Part shown: positions 8,548-17,606 of the stretch, piece after piece
How the letters are laid out: the number at the start of each line of letters is the position of its first letter
Numbering within the stretch: position 1 is the first letter of the stretch
From: Bradyrhizobium sp. WSM1743
GTDB taxonomy: Bacteria; Pseudomonadota; Alphaproteobacteria; Rhizobiales; Xanthobacteraceae
DNA length: 43,475 bases
Assembly (NCBI RefSeq): GCF_000473065.1
Contig: NZ_AXAZ01000072.1
Span: forward strand, 1 to 43,475
Direction of reading: 5' to 3'
The notes under the pieces: model-generated
The model's input: the letters and a program-made list of their open reading frames with translations, nothing else
The model's database searches: none
What the model was told of the DNA's origin: nothing
Position numbers and translations under genes: made by a program

Positions 8548-10518
8548 CTACAACCCCGTCGACGCCTCGATCCTGAACTGCGCCAGGGCGCTCTCCGGGT
8601 CGCTTTGCGAGAGCTGCATCAATTGCATCAGCGGCACCTTGGCGCGGGGCGTGAGCTTAATGGTCAGCGTCTGCCCCGAGGTCCCGACGAAGCCGGCGAG
8701 TGCATCGACCGCGACCCTGGCGTCGGCATTGGACGCCGCGATCTTCTCGCCCTGCGCCCGGATCATCTCGACGATGGCGCTGCGTGCGGCGTCGCGGCTG
8801 ACATTCTGCATGCGCGAGAACTGCGCGACGACGAGATCGACGACGCCGCTGTCGCGCAGCGAGAGCTCGAGCGCACCGGTTTCGACCTGCGCTGCCTGAC
8901 CCATCGCCTGCACTGGGTCGGTCGTGAACAGGCTGCGCGGCACGTTGGCGAGCGCGAAGCGGGCCTGCGCTTTGGCGAGGTTGCCGAGATCGATCGTGGC
9001 CGGCGCGAGCGCGAATGCGCCTGACGATTCCGTCCAGGCCGCACCGAGATCGAGGTCGATCGCGAGCTTGTCGACGCCCGCCATGATCAGCGGCCGCTGC
9101 GCCGGATTAGAGGGATCCGTCGGCGCGACCATCTTCACGACCAGATTGGCCTTGCTCGGGATCGACCCTATCAGCTGGCCCCAGTTCAGGCTGATCGTGT
9201 CGATGGTGACGAGCTGCCGCGTATTCTTGTGGGGCGCCACCACGCCCTTGATCTCGGCGCCTTCGAGCACGCGGAACAGGCCCAGCATCTCTTCGGGCGA
9301 GGGCGGCTGCTCGTGCTTGCTGAGGTTTGCCGCCCAGCGCATCAGGTTTGCCGCGCTGAACGACTTCAGCGCGAAGCGCTCCATCTTGAACTGCCCCTGG
9401 GGAGCTGGCGTATCGACGCCCTCGATCGCAAACTCGCCCTCGCGGTATCTGATCGCGTTGACCCTGCCGGTCCCCTGCGGCGTGCCGATCGAAATCGCGC
9501 TAACCTCGGCCCTGCCGATGCGAAGACCCTCATAGACGCCGGTGAGCTTCTCCATCAACTCACGCGACTGTGCCGGCGTTGGAACGGCTGATTGATTCTG
9601 CGGCAGCGCGGCAAATATCTCGGCCAGCCGGAACTTCGTCGGCTGCACGTCGATGTCCTCCATCACGAATCCGTCGATATCGAGACGCATCCCCTGAGCG
9701 GATTTGAGCGTGTAGGGGCCGGCCGAGACGTGCCGGTAGACGCGGTGATAGGTCTCGTCACTGCTGGTCTGCGGATCGAGTACGGCGATGATCGCGGTCG
9801 CATCGAAATCATTGACGATGACGTTCGACAGCTCGCCGGTTAGCTTGTCCGGCTTGCCGGGCTGCTTCACGTCGACCGAGGTGGCGGCGCGGTCCGCCTT
9901 CATCGCATCGATCTTGCCGTGCTTCAGGTTCTGGATCGTCAATCCGGAATAGGTGACCTCGCCGCTGCCGCCGGAACCGCCCCCGGACTCGAAGCTCATC
10001 GTCAGCGCTGGCGCCGTGAGCGAGGACGCCGTGACGCTCGCGTATTGACCGAGAACGTAGCGGTAGAGATCGATCAGGGAGCCGTTCGCCGGCGCCGTCC
10101 CGGTGCGAAAAGGGCCGGCATAGTCGCGCATCGTCAGTTGCGGAATCTTGTAGGAGGCCTTCACCTTGGCCGGGCCGACCTGGTCCAACGCGACGTCGAT
10201 GCCGGTGATGTCGATGCTGTCGGCCGAAATCCTGGTATCATCGATCTGGCGAACGCCGGTGCCCTTGATGCCGGCGATCTTGACCTGCGCTTGCGGCTGG
10301 CTGCTGGGCGTGACCGCGATGTCCTCGATGGTCAGCGTCCGGGTCATCAGGTCGAACGTGACCTTGCCATGGCTCGCCTTGCCGCCGCCAGAGCGCATCT
10401 GCTCGAAAGCCGCCTCGACCTCGGCGGTAGCGCGATGCTGGACATAGAGATTGAAGCCAAACCATCCGCTCACGCCGAGCACGGCTGCCAGGATCAGGCC
10501 GATCAGGATTCGCTTCAT
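8548..10518 (-). CDS. Large exported protein of unknown function, AsmA/DUF945-like architecture
   Basis: A 656-residue protein with one N-terminal membrane anchor (ILIGLILAAVLGVSGWFGFNLY, residues 4-25), followed by a long soluble part that would lie in the periplasm. It starts MKR and has an upstream Shine-Dalgarno (GGAG...GGGAA). The body is rich in short repeated beta-strand phrases such as LTIEDIAVTP, ISADSIDITGIDVAL and LVTIDTISLNWGQL, the pattern of AsmA-like or YdgA/DUF945-type proteins linked to the outer membrane. A Gly/Ser patch (GGGSGGSGE) lies near residue 180. No catalytic motif is visible. It stands alone, convergent with aspS and divergent from malic enzyme. Family assignment is tentative. 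Confidence 0.8.
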   Translation of the reverse strand: MKRILIGLILAAVLGVSGWFGFNLYVQHRATAEVEAAFEQMRSGGGKASHGKVTFDLMTRTLTIEDIAVTPSSQPQAQVKIAGIKGTGVRQIDDTRISADSIDITGIDVALDQVGPAKVKASYKIPQLTMRDYAGPFRTGTAPANGSLIDLYRYVLGQYASVTASSLTAPALTMSFESGGGSGGSGEVTYSGLTIQNLKHGKIDAMKADRAATSVDVKQPGKPDKLTGELSNVIVNDFDATAIIAVLDPQTSSDETYHRVYRHVSAGPYTLKSAQGMRLDIDGFVMEDIDVQPTKFRLAEIFAALPQNQSAVPTPAQSRELMEKLTGVYEGLRIGRAEVSAISIGTPQGTGRVNAIRYREGEFAIEGVDTPAPQGQFKMERFALKSFSAANLMRWAANLSKHEQPPSPEEMLGLFRVLEGAEIKGVVAPHKNTRQLVTIDTISLNWGQLIGSIPSKANLVVKMVAPTDPSNPAQRPLIMAGVDKLAIDLDLGAAWTESSGAFALAPATIDLGNLAKAQARFALANVPRSLFTTDPVQAMGQAAQVETGALELSLRDSGVVDLVVAQFSRMQNVSRDAARSAIVEMIRAQGEKIAASNADARVAVDALAGFVGTSGQTLTIKLTPRAKVPLMQLMQLSQSDPESALAQFRIEASTGL

Positions 10519-10764
10519 TCCCAGCTCCAGTTGCTCGTTCTACACTGCGCAACCTGCCATATTCGCGAAACGCCGCGCGGTCCAGGGAAAGCTATGGTTT
10601 TCAAATGTTTGACCGCGCGCCCTGTTGATGGGAGCGCAATCGGATGTTGCCACCGGGCCTTCGGCCGTGCTTCATCCCGTTTCCATGGCCCGGAAATACC
10701 GTCCGCTCGGGCGGCTGCTCCGGATCAGGCAATTTGAGGCCGGTTACGCGAGGCGAGACACCGC

Positions 10765-13074
10765 ATGTCGTCCTATTCTGATGATCTCCACCAGGCGGCG
10801 CTGGCCTACCATCGTCTGCCGCGCCCCGGAAAGCTCGAGATCCAGGCAAGCAAGCCGCTTGCCAACCAGCGCGACCTGGCGCTGGCCTATTCTCCGGGCG
10901 TTGCCGCGGCCTGCACCGAGATCGCCAAGAACCCGGCCGAGGCGGCCACGCTCACCACCCGCGCCAATCTGGTCGCCGTGGTCTCGAACGGCACCGCGGT
11001 GCTCGGCCTCGGCAATATCGGCCCGCTGGCCTCCAAGCCGGTGATGGAAGGCAAGGCGGTCCTGTTCAAGAAATTCGCCGGCATCGACGTGTTCGACATC
11101 GAGATCGCCGCCGACACCATCGATCGCGTGGTCGAGACGGTGGCAGCGCTCGAGCCGACTTTCGGCGGCATCAATCTGGAGGACATCCGCGGACCGGAAT
11201 GCTTCGAGATCGAGACGCGCCTGAAGGAGCGCATGAAGATCCCGGTCTTCCACGACGACCAGCACGGCACCGCGATCATCGTTGCCGCCGCCATCGTCAA
11301 CGGCCTCAGGCTGAACGGCAAGAAGCTGTCCGAGGTCAAGATCGTGGCCTCGGGGGCAGGGGCTGCCGCGATCGCGACGCTGAACTTGCTCGTCTCGATG
11401 GGCGCGCAGCGCAAGAACATCTGGGTCTGCGACATCGACGGTCTGGTGCATGAGGGGCGCAACACCTCGATGGACCGCTGGAAGGCGGTCTATGCGCAGA
11501 AGACCGACAAGCGCACGCTCGCCGACGTCATCGGCGGCGCCGATATTTTCATCGGGCTCTCGGCACCCGGCGTGCTGAAGCCCGAGATGGCCAAGGCCAT
11601 GGGCGACAAGCCGCTGATCATGGCGCTCGCCAATCCCGTGCCGGAGATCATGCCCGAAGAGGCGCGAAAGGCGCGCCCCGACGCCATGATCTGCACCGGC
11701 CGCTCCGACTACCCGAACCAGGTCAACAACGTCCTCTGCTTTCCCTTCATCTTCCGCGGCGCGCTGGACGTCGGCGCCACCGCGATCAACGAGGAGATGA
11801 AGCACGCCGCCGTCGAGGCCATCGCGCAACTCGCGCGCGAGGCGCCGTCGGACGCCGTCGCGCAGGGTTTCGACACCGGCGAGACGCAGGGCTTCGGTCC
11901 GGGCTCGTTGATCCCGAGCCCGTTCGACCCGCGCCTGATCCTGCGTATCGCGCCGGCTGTGGCGAAGGCGGCAATGGAGTCGGGCGTTGCGACGCGGCCC
12001 ATCACCAATTTCGACGAATACAGAGCGCTGCTTGAGCGCTTCGCCTTCCGCTCCGGCCTCGTCATGAAGCCGATGTTCGCCAAGGCCAAGACCCAGCCGG
12101 TCCGCGTGATCTACGCCGAGGGCGAGGACGAGCGCGTGCTGCGCGCCACGCAAGTCGTGCTGGAGGAGAAGCTGGCGCGGCCGATCCTGGTCGGCCGCCC
12201 CTCCGTGGTCGAGGCGCGCATCAAGCGCTTCGGCCTGTCGATCAAGGCCGGCAAGGATTTCGACCTCGTCAATCCCGAGGACGATCCGCGCTACCGCTCC
12301 TACGTGCAGTCCTATGTCGAGGTCGCCGGCCGCCGCGGCGTGACGCCGGATGCGGCGCGCACGGTGGTGCGCACCAACAACACGGTGATTGCGGCGCTTG
12401 CCGTGGTGCGAGGCGAGGCCGACGCCATGCTCTGCGGCGTCGAGGGCCGCTACATGAGCCATCTGCGCCATGTCCGCGAGATCGTCGGCTTCTCGCCGGG
12501 GATCAGCGATTACGCCGCACTGGCGCTGCTGATCACCAGCAAGGGTGCCTTCTTCATCGCCGATACGCAAGTGCGGCCCAACCCGAGCGCGGAGGAGCTG
12601 GCCGAGATCGCGGCACTCGCGGCGCTGCATGTGCAGCGCTTCACCCTGAAGCCGAAGGTCGCTTTTATCTCGCATTCCGATTTCGGCAGCTACGATACGG
12701 ACTCCTCGCGCAAGATGCGTCGGGCGACCCAACTCCTGAAAGACAAGCATCCGGAGATCGAGGCCGACGGCGAGATGCAGGGCGACACCGCGCTCTCGGC
12801 TGCGGCCCGCAAGCTCGTGCTGCCGCACTCCAAGCTCGAGGGGGAGGCCAACATCCTGATCATGCCGAACCTCGACACCGCCAACGTGGCCTATCAGATG
12901 ATCAAGGCGCTGGCGGACGCACTTCCCGTTGGCCCGATTCTGATCGGCCCGGCGCGTCCGGCCCACATCCTGACGCCGGGCGTCACCGCGCGCGGCATCC
13001 TCAACATGACCGCCGTGGCGGTCGTGGAAGCTCAGGAGCGCGCCGCGCGGCAGCAGCCGACGTTGTTCACGTAA
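10765..13074 (+). CDS. maeB: NADP-type malic enzyme with C-terminal phosphotransacetylase-like domain
   Basis: A 769-residue two-domain protein. Residues 1 to about 430 form the malic enzyme: AYSPGVAAAC (Tyr general acid region), AVLGLGNIG, the metal-binding KIPVFHDDQHGTA and the nucleotide-binding VASGAGAAAIA. It oxidatively decarboxylates malate to pyruvate. Residues 440-769 resemble phosphate acetyltransferase (VIYAEGEDERVLRA, PNLDTANVAYQMIK). In rhizobial Dme and Tme this C-terminal part is retained and is generally regarded as regulatory or structural. Whether this is the NAD (Dme) or NADP (Tme) form cannot be settled here. A GAGGCGAG Shine-Dalgarno precedes the ATG. 10519-10764 is a divergent promoter region without other visible features. 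Confidence 0.95.
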   Translation: MSSYSDDLHQAALAYHRLPRPGKLEIQASKPLANQRDLALAYSPGVAAACTEIAKNPAEAATLTTRANLVAVVSNGTAVLGLGNIGPLASKPVMEGKAVLFKKFAGIDVFDIEIAADTIDRVVETVAALEPTFGGINLEDIRGPECFEIETRLKERMKIPVFHDDQHGTAIIVAAAIVNGLRLNGKKLSEVKIVASGAGAAAIATLNLLVSMGAQRKNIWVCDIDGLVHEGRNTSMDRWKAVYAQKTDKRTLADVIGGADIFIGLSAPGVLKPEMAKAMGDKPLIMALANPVPEIMPEEARKARPDAMICTGRSDYPNQVNNVLCFPFIFRGALDVGATAINEEMKHAAVEAIAQLAREAPSDAVAQGFDTGETQGFGPGSLIPSPFDPRLILRIAPAVAKAAMESGVATRPITNFDEYRALLERFAFRSGLVMKPMFAKAKTQPVRVIYAEGEDERVLRATQVVLEEKLARPILVGRPSVVEARIKRFGLSIKAGKDFDLVNPEDDPRYRSYVQSYVEVAGRRGVTPDAARTVVRTNNTVIAALAVVRGEADAMLCGVEGRYMSHLRHVREIVGFSPGISDYAALALLITSKGAFFIADTQVRPNPSAEELAEIAALAALHVQRFTLKPKVAFISHSDFGSYDTDSSRKMRRATQLLKDKHPEIEADGEMQGDTALSAAARKLVLPHSKLEGEANILIMPNLDTANVAYQMIKALADALPVGPILIGPARPAHILTPGVTARGILNMTAVAVVEAQERAARQQPTLFT

Positions 13075-13105
13075 AGGGCGGGCTGCTGCGCCGTGCGAAG
13101 TGCTA

Positions 13106-13308
13106 CCCTTCTCCCCTTGCGGGAGAAGGTGGCATAGGCGGCCTTCGGTCGCCGTTCTTAGGAACGCCGAAGCGAAGCTTCGGCTATGGCGCCGGATGAG
13201 GGGTTGTCTCCGCGAGTCGAGATCGCGCGAGCTTTCCGTGCCGATAGATATCCCTCATCCGTCTCGCCGCTTCGCAGCGAGCCACATCTCCCACAAGGGG
13301 AGAAGGGG
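13106..13308. repeat. About 200-bp palindromic repeat element
   Basis: The left end CCCTTCTCCCCTTGCGGGAGAAG (13106-13128) pairs with the right end CTCCCACAAGGGGAGAAGG (13289-13307). Inside are GCGAAGCTTCG and TCTCGCCGCTTCGCAGCGAG stems. Elements beginning CTCTCCCCTTGTGGGAGA with this layout are widespread between genes in Bradyrhizobium (recall). It fills most of the 360-base gap between malic enzyme and the DoxX gene. Confidence 0.7.
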
Positions 13309-13434
13309 CACCGTCTCCGCTGCTCCCTTTTGAATTCCTCGCAGTTCTCCATTTCCCCGTTTGAAAAGCGCAAACGGACTCTTCATAATCCCCTCAAGCG
13401 TTCCGTGCGGTAGCGCTTTGCCAAGAGGCCGATC

Positions 13435-13887
13435 ATGCCAGCGTTCGTGACTTTCGGGCGAATCCTGTTTGCCGTGCTGTTCATCTACACGGGCGCGACC
13501 AAGCTCTTTGCCGTCCAGGCGACCGCCGACTTCATCGCGACCAAGCTCGTGGTGCCTGACGTCATCGCGCCCTACGCCAAACAGGTCGAGACGGCGACGG
13601 GCATGACCACGCCGCAGCTCCTGGCGATCGCGATCGGCGGGCTCGAGGTCATCGCAGGGCTGATGATCGCGCTGAATTTCGGCGCGCGTTTCTTCGCGAT
13701 GCTGCTGATCATCTACGTCGCCGTCGCGACCGTGCTGTTCTACGATTTCTGGAACATGGCGGCTCCCGACAACGCCAAGATGCTGGTCGACGCACTCAAG
13801 AACCTGTCGATCATCGGCGCGCTCTGCATGATCATCGGCTACGGCCGCACCACGCGCCCGGCCGAGGCGGCCTACGGCGACGTGTAG
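13435..13887 (+). CDS. DoxX family membrane protein
   Basis: A 150-residue integral membrane protein with four predicted helices: TFGRILFAVLFIYTGATKLF, LLAIAIGGLEVIAGLMIAL, FFAMLLIIYVAVATVLFYDF and IIGALCMIIGYG. The first helix carries the family-typical RILFAxLFIxxGxxKL pattern. DoxX-family proteins are small quinone- or thiol-linked membrane proteins; the exact role here is unknown. The Shine-Dalgarno AGAGG precedes the ATG. It converges on the AraC-type regulator gene. Confidence 0.88.
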   Translation: MPAFVTFGRILFAVLFIYTGATKLFAVQATADFIATKLVVPDVIAPYAKQVETATGMTTPQLLAIAIGGLEVIAGLMIALNFGARFFAMLLIIYVAVATVLFYDFWNMAAPDNAKMLVDALKNLSIIGALCMIIGYGRTTRPAEAAYGDV

Positions 13888-13890
13888 CGA

Positions 13891-14748
13891 TCAACCCGCT
13901 CTTGGCGGCGCGATCTCGCGCATCCAGCGGGAAATCGTCGCGCTGCTCGCTCCATCGGTGCCGCGCTGCAGGCCGAGCAATGCGGCCTAGCGCGCGGCGC
14001 GGGGCGTGATGCCATAGGCCGCCTTGAACGAGCGCGTGAAATGCGCGTCGGTGCCGAGCTGCCAGCGCCGCGCCACCTCGCTGATCCGCGGACCACGCGC
14101 GCCCGAATTGGCGAGATCGAAGAAGGCGCGGTGTAGCCGGCGGCCGCGGATGTAATCGGCGATGCCGCCGACCGGCGCGAACAGCCGGTACAATGACGCC
14201 CGGGACAGGCCGAAATGGGCCGCGATCGAATTGGCGGATAAATCCTCGCGGGCAAGGCCGGCCTCGATATATTGGCGGATCCGCATCAAGGACGGGCTCG
14301 CAGCGACGGTATGGTCGGCAGCAGCGTCGCCACGTTCGAGCTCGTTGCGCAGGCAGGCGGCCAGCAGCGAGACCGTGCCCTCGACCACTGATTGACATTC
14401 GTCGAGCGTCATGCGCGGCGCAAATTCGAAGAGCGCGGTGAGATGTCCCGCCAGCAGCCTTGCGATCACGCCGCTGCCCGGCAGAACCAGGCCGTGCAAA
14501 TCGTCGACCCGCAACAGATGGTTGCCGAACATCGGGCGCGGCACGACCATCGTGACATTCTCGAACGCCGTCGCCCTGGTCTCCAGGGTCTGGGCGAGGT
14601 CAGCCTCCCGCCAGGCGGCGACGTTCTCGTCCGTCTCCATCTGATCGGCGATGAAACCGAATGCCGGTAGCAAGGATGATATCGGGGCTGCATCATCAGT
14701 CAGTCCGGAGGCATCTGTCGGACCTGTCGTCGTACCGTCGTCGGTCAT
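13891..14748 (-). CDS. AraC family transcriptional regulator with a premature stop near its C-terminus
   Basis: ATG at 14748 opens a frame of 253 residues to TAG at 13987-13989. The C-terminal AraC/XylS double helix-turn-helix is complete: ANSIAAHFGLSRASLYRLF near 185, then RISEVARRWQLGTDAHFTRSFKAAYGITP near 225-250. N-terminal to it, FGNHLLRVDDLHGLVLPGSG resembles part of the AraC_binding_2 region, but the sensing domain is shorter than the usual 170 or so residues. Past the TAG the same frame runs 31 more residues (GLQRGTDGASSATISRWMREI...) to TGA at 13891. That tail resembles the C-termini of related regulators, so the TAG probably truncates the protein by about 32 residues. DNA binding may be unaffected. 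Targets unknown. Confidence 0.8.
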
Positions 14749-14968
14749 GGTGATCGTGGTCGCGTCTTGATCGTCGTTAAGGAGCGGGGAAGGTCGGCGC
14801 CGGGCCGATCATGCCTGGCTGTAGGTTGATATCCGGCGAAGGGAAATGGTTCGTTCATGTCCGAATCCTCCCGGCCCGGGGGCGGCAGCCGCGATCCAAA
14901 GCCCTCCACTCTTGCGCTTTTGTCTCAGTCTGTTGATGCGGTGTTTCTGAACGGCCGGCTCGTATTGA

Positions 14969-15122
14969 CGCAGCGCCACGGACGTTGGCTATAGCGCCAC
15001 GACCGCCGTCGGGGCCGATTATTGGGCCTCGGCAAATATGCTAGCCGGCTTTGCGCTGGCCGGCGGCGGGACCAATTTTAGCGTGCTAAGCCAGCAAGAT
15101 ACGCAGTGGTATTATGCTGCCG
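14969..15122 (+). pseudogene. Autotransporter beta-domain remnant
   Basis: One frame reads ...DVGYSATTAVGADYWASANM then LAGFALAGGGTNFSVL and QQDTQWYYAAGTLHG. The phrase GFALAGGGTNF preceded by ADY-(S) is characteristic of the outer-membrane barrel domain of autotransporters in Bradyrhizobium. A stop lies just upstream (TGA at 14966) and similarity fades by about 15125, so only some 50 codons remain. It occupies part of the 454-base gap 14749-15202. The rest of that gap shows no gene; it should contain the AraC regulator's promoter. Confidence 0.5.
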
Positions 15123-15202
15123 GCACTTTGCATGGGGTTGTTTTTCCAATTTTGAATCGGAGCCTTGCCGCCGGTGTGAGCGAAGGCGGCAACGTAGGGA
15201 GG

Positions 15203-15754
15203 CTAACCCGGCCGCCACGGGGTCACGGTCACCTCATGCGTCGCGTCGAGCAGGTATGGCGCGCCCGGCGTCATCCCGTGCGAAGCCAGCACCTCGTGAG
15301 GCGTCCGCTGGGGCACGCCGACAAAACAGCCTTCACCGCCGGGCAGCCGCACATGCGGGGCTTCCGACAGCCAGAACGTGTCGTAGCGGTCCATGAACAT
15401 GTCGAACACGACCGGGCCGCCGATGATGGCGATCGTGCCGGAGGCGACATCCGCGAAGGCGCAGGCAGCCTCGAAGCTCGCGTGCTCCGGATTCCACAGC
15501 GTCGCGTTCGGCAGCTCCGGATCGACGGTGAGGTCCTTGATCTTGCGGGTCAGGATCAGCCGCTTGCGCTTCGGCGAATTCGGCTGCTGCTCGTGCGAGT
15601 GCCGGCCATGCACGATCAGCGCGGCGCGATCGAGCGCCTGCTCGAAGAACAGCTTGTCGCCTTCGAACTTCAGGCTGTCGGGCATGACGTGATCGGCGTC
15701 GGCCAGCATGCCGTCCGCTGACACGATGACGTAGCCTTCGATACGGAAAGACAA
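15203..15754 (-). CDS. Dihydrofolate reductase/RibD-like protein
   Basis: A 183-residue protein of the DHFR/RibD C-terminal fold. It begins FRIEGYVIVSADGMLADAD (the IVSADGMIAD motif of this group) and contains the nucleotide-binding TIAIIGGPVVFDMFM near residue 110. The start is probably TTG at 15754: the nearest ATG would remove the first beta strand. The Shine-Dalgarno AGAAGG overlaps the TAG stop of the upstream deacetylase gene, so the two are likely translationally coupled. A dihydrofolate reductase activity is not implied; many members reduce other pteridine, pyrimidine or unknown substrates. Confidence 0.8.
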   Translation of the reverse strand: MSFRIEGYVIVSADGMLADADHVMPDSLKFEGDKLFFEQALDRAALIVHGRHSHEQQPNSPKRKRLILTRKIKDLTVDPELPNATLWNPEHASFEAACAFADVASGTIAIIGGPVVFDMFMDRYDTFWLSEAPHVRLPGGEGCFVGVPQRTPHEVLASHGMTPGAPYLLDATHEVTVTPWRPG

Positions 15755-15761
15755 TGGCCTT

Positions 15762-16784
15762 CTATTCGGAAACGGTCGTCACCACGGAATTGACCGGACG
15801 CTGGCTCACCGTCGGCAGCTTGATGTCCTTGAGCAGCTCCTGGTCGTATTCCGGCAGCGTCGAGGCCGGGAATTTGGCGCGCATCGCCACCACCTTGTAG
15901 CCGCCGGCCTTCAGCCGCTTGAGCAGCTCGGGCAAGGCCTCCGCAGTGTGCTTCTGGAAGTCGTGCATCAGGATGATGCCCTTGCCCTTGGTGTCGAGCT
16001 TCTTCATCACGGTCTCGATCACCTTCTCGGGCTTGGAGGCCTTGAAGTCGAAGGAGTCGATGTCGCAGGAGAAGATCGCCATGTTGCGGTTGCCAAGATA
16101 GGTGACCATCTCCGGCGGATGCTGCAGCGCCGGGAAGCGGAAGAACGGCGAGGGCGAGATGCCGCCGAGCGCCCACTTCACGGCGGAAAGGCCCTTCTCG
16201 ATCTCGTCCTTGCGTTGCGCTTCGTTAAGCTTCTTGTTGTTCAGATTGGCGTGCGACCAAGTGTGGCTGCCCACCGTGTGGCCGGCGGCGTAGACCTGCT
16301 TGAGGATCTCCGGCTCATAGGTCGCGTGCTTGCCGATCGAGAAGAAGATGCCTGTGGTGCATTCGTCGGCGAGCGCCTTCAGCACGGCGGGCGTGTTCTT
16401 CGGCCATGGGCCGTCGTCGAAGGTCAACACCACCTCGTGGTCGCGCAGGAAGTCGAGCTCCTTGAAATGCTCGAAGCCGAAGCCGGGACCGCCCGTGGTG
16501 TCGATCTCGACGGTGCGGGCGACACCGAGGGCGCCTGGCGTGTTGCAGGCCGCGCGTGCCGGCTGCGGCGCCTGTTTGGGCGGGGGCGGATTGACGAAAC
16601 CCGCTGGAGCCGCAGCCGCTGCTGCAGGCGCCGGAGCCGCAGCGGGCGTTGCAGGCGCTGGCGTTGCCGCCGGTGCGGCTTGCGCCGCGGCTGCGGGCTT
16701 CGCGGTCGGTGTCTGCGACCATGCTGCGCCGGTCATCGCAACCGACATCGCGCTTGCCAAAATCAGTCCTGCCGCCACACGCAT
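15762..16784 (-). CDS. Exported polysaccharide deacetylase (NodB homology family)
   Basis: A 340-residue secreted protein. ATG at 16784 gives a signal peptide (MRVAAGLILASAMSVAMTGAAWSQ), followed by an Ala/Pro-rich linker of about 60 residues and then the NodB-type catalytic domain. Motif 1 reads VVLTFDDGPWP (catalytic Asp pair), motif 2 HTVGSHTWSHANLN (zinc His residues), and later FFRFP and ILMHDFQKHT supply the Arg and final His. The set is complete, so it should remove N- or O-acetyl groups from an envelope polysaccharide. It heads a two-gene transcription unit with the DHFR-like gene, 7 bases apart. Confidence 0.92.
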   Translation of the reverse strand: MRVAAGLILASAMSVAMTGAAWSQTPTAKPAAAAQAAPAATPAPATPAAAPAPAAAAAAPAGFVNPPPPKQAPQPARAACNTPGALGVARTVEIDTTGGPGFGFEHFKELDFLRDHEVVLTFDDGPWPKNTPAVLKALADECTTGIFFSIGKHATYEPEILKQVYAAGHTVGSHTWSHANLNNKKLNEAQRKDEIEKGLSAVKWALGGISPSPFFRFPALQHPPEMVTYLGNRNMAIFSCDIDSFDFKASKPEKVIETVMKKLDTKGKGIILMHDFQKHTAEALPELLKRLKAGGYKVVAMRAKFPASTLPEYDQELLKDIKLPTVSQRPVNSVVTTVSE

Positions 16785-16945
16785 GGTGTTGTCCTCGAGA
16801 TTGATCCCGTTGTTCCGCCGCGGCTTTTCGCCTGCGGCCAAACCATCCTGCCCCAACGATCCTAGCCTAGATGGTGGGGCCTCGCCATTGCAACGGCTGT
16901 TTGACGCCCCGCCACAATTGTGCCCAGCCGGATGGGGCGCCTGCA

Positions 16946-17515
16946 TCAACTATCGGCCAGCGCCCTGGCAATGGCCGTTTTGATCCGCGTGTCGGCCGGT
17001 TCGACTGCGGAGGGAAAGACCTCGGCGATATAGCCATCGCGGCCGATCAGATATTTGTGGAAGTTCCAGCGCGGAACTTCCTTCGGTCGGGCCTCAGCGG
17101 CCCATTTGTAGAAGGGGTGCGCTCTTGCTCCGACCACCACGGCCTTGGCTGCAACCGGGAAGGTAACACCATATTGGTGATGCGCGGTCTGTGTGATCTC
17201 GCTCGTGCCGCCGGGCTCCTGGCCACCGAAATCGTTGGAGGGCACGCCCATCACGGTAAGCCCGCGCTCGCGAAACTCGTTCCAGATCTCCTGCAAGCCG
17301 GCATATTGCGGCGTGTAGCCACAGAGCGAGGCGGTGTTCACCACCAGCAGCGGTTTGCCTGTGAACGCGGCGAGGCGGATGTCGTCGCCTGACAGTGCGG
17401 GGAAGGAGAAGGCGTAGGCCGAGATCCGGCTCATCCCGCCATCAGCGAGGGCGCGTGTTGCCGGCGCGAGTGCACTTGCAAGAGCGACGCTCAGCACGGT
17501 CCTGCGATTCATCAT
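16946..17515 (-). CDS. Glutathione peroxidase family protein, exported
   Basis: A 189-residue thiol peroxidase. An N-terminal signal-like segment (MMNRRTVLSVALASALAPATRALA) with paired arginines suggests export, possibly by the Tat route. The active-site Cys65 lies in NTASLCGYTPQY; the other tetrad positions appear as the Gln of FGGQEPG and the Trp-Asn of RWNFHKYLI. Cysteine rather than selenocysteine at the active site is normal in bacteria, and such enzymes usually prefer thioredoxin. It lies 161 bases upstream of the deacetylase gene on the same strand. Confidence 0.93.
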   Translation of the reverse strand: MMNRRTVLSVALASALAPATRALADGGMSRISAYAFSFPALSGDDIRLAAFTGKPLLVVNTASLCGYTPQYAGLQEIWNEFRERGLTVMGVPSNDFGGQEPGGTSEITQTAHHQYGVTFPVAAKAVVVGARAHPFYKWAAEARPKEVPRWNFHKYLIGRDGYIAEVFPSAVEPADTRIKTAIARALADS

Positions 17516-17606
17516 GACGGCGTCCCCCGAAATGATCCAGGAGGCATGTTACTCCGCCACCACGCCTCACTCGTCAACACCGCGTTATCGAACGCTGCGA
17601 GGGGAG

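Noticed and set aside
10744..12966. A 740-codon antisense frame opposite malic enzyme
   Set aside because: The sequence is rich in Arg, His and Gly with no family resemblance, as expected opposite a high-GC gene. Malic enzyme accounts for the DNA.
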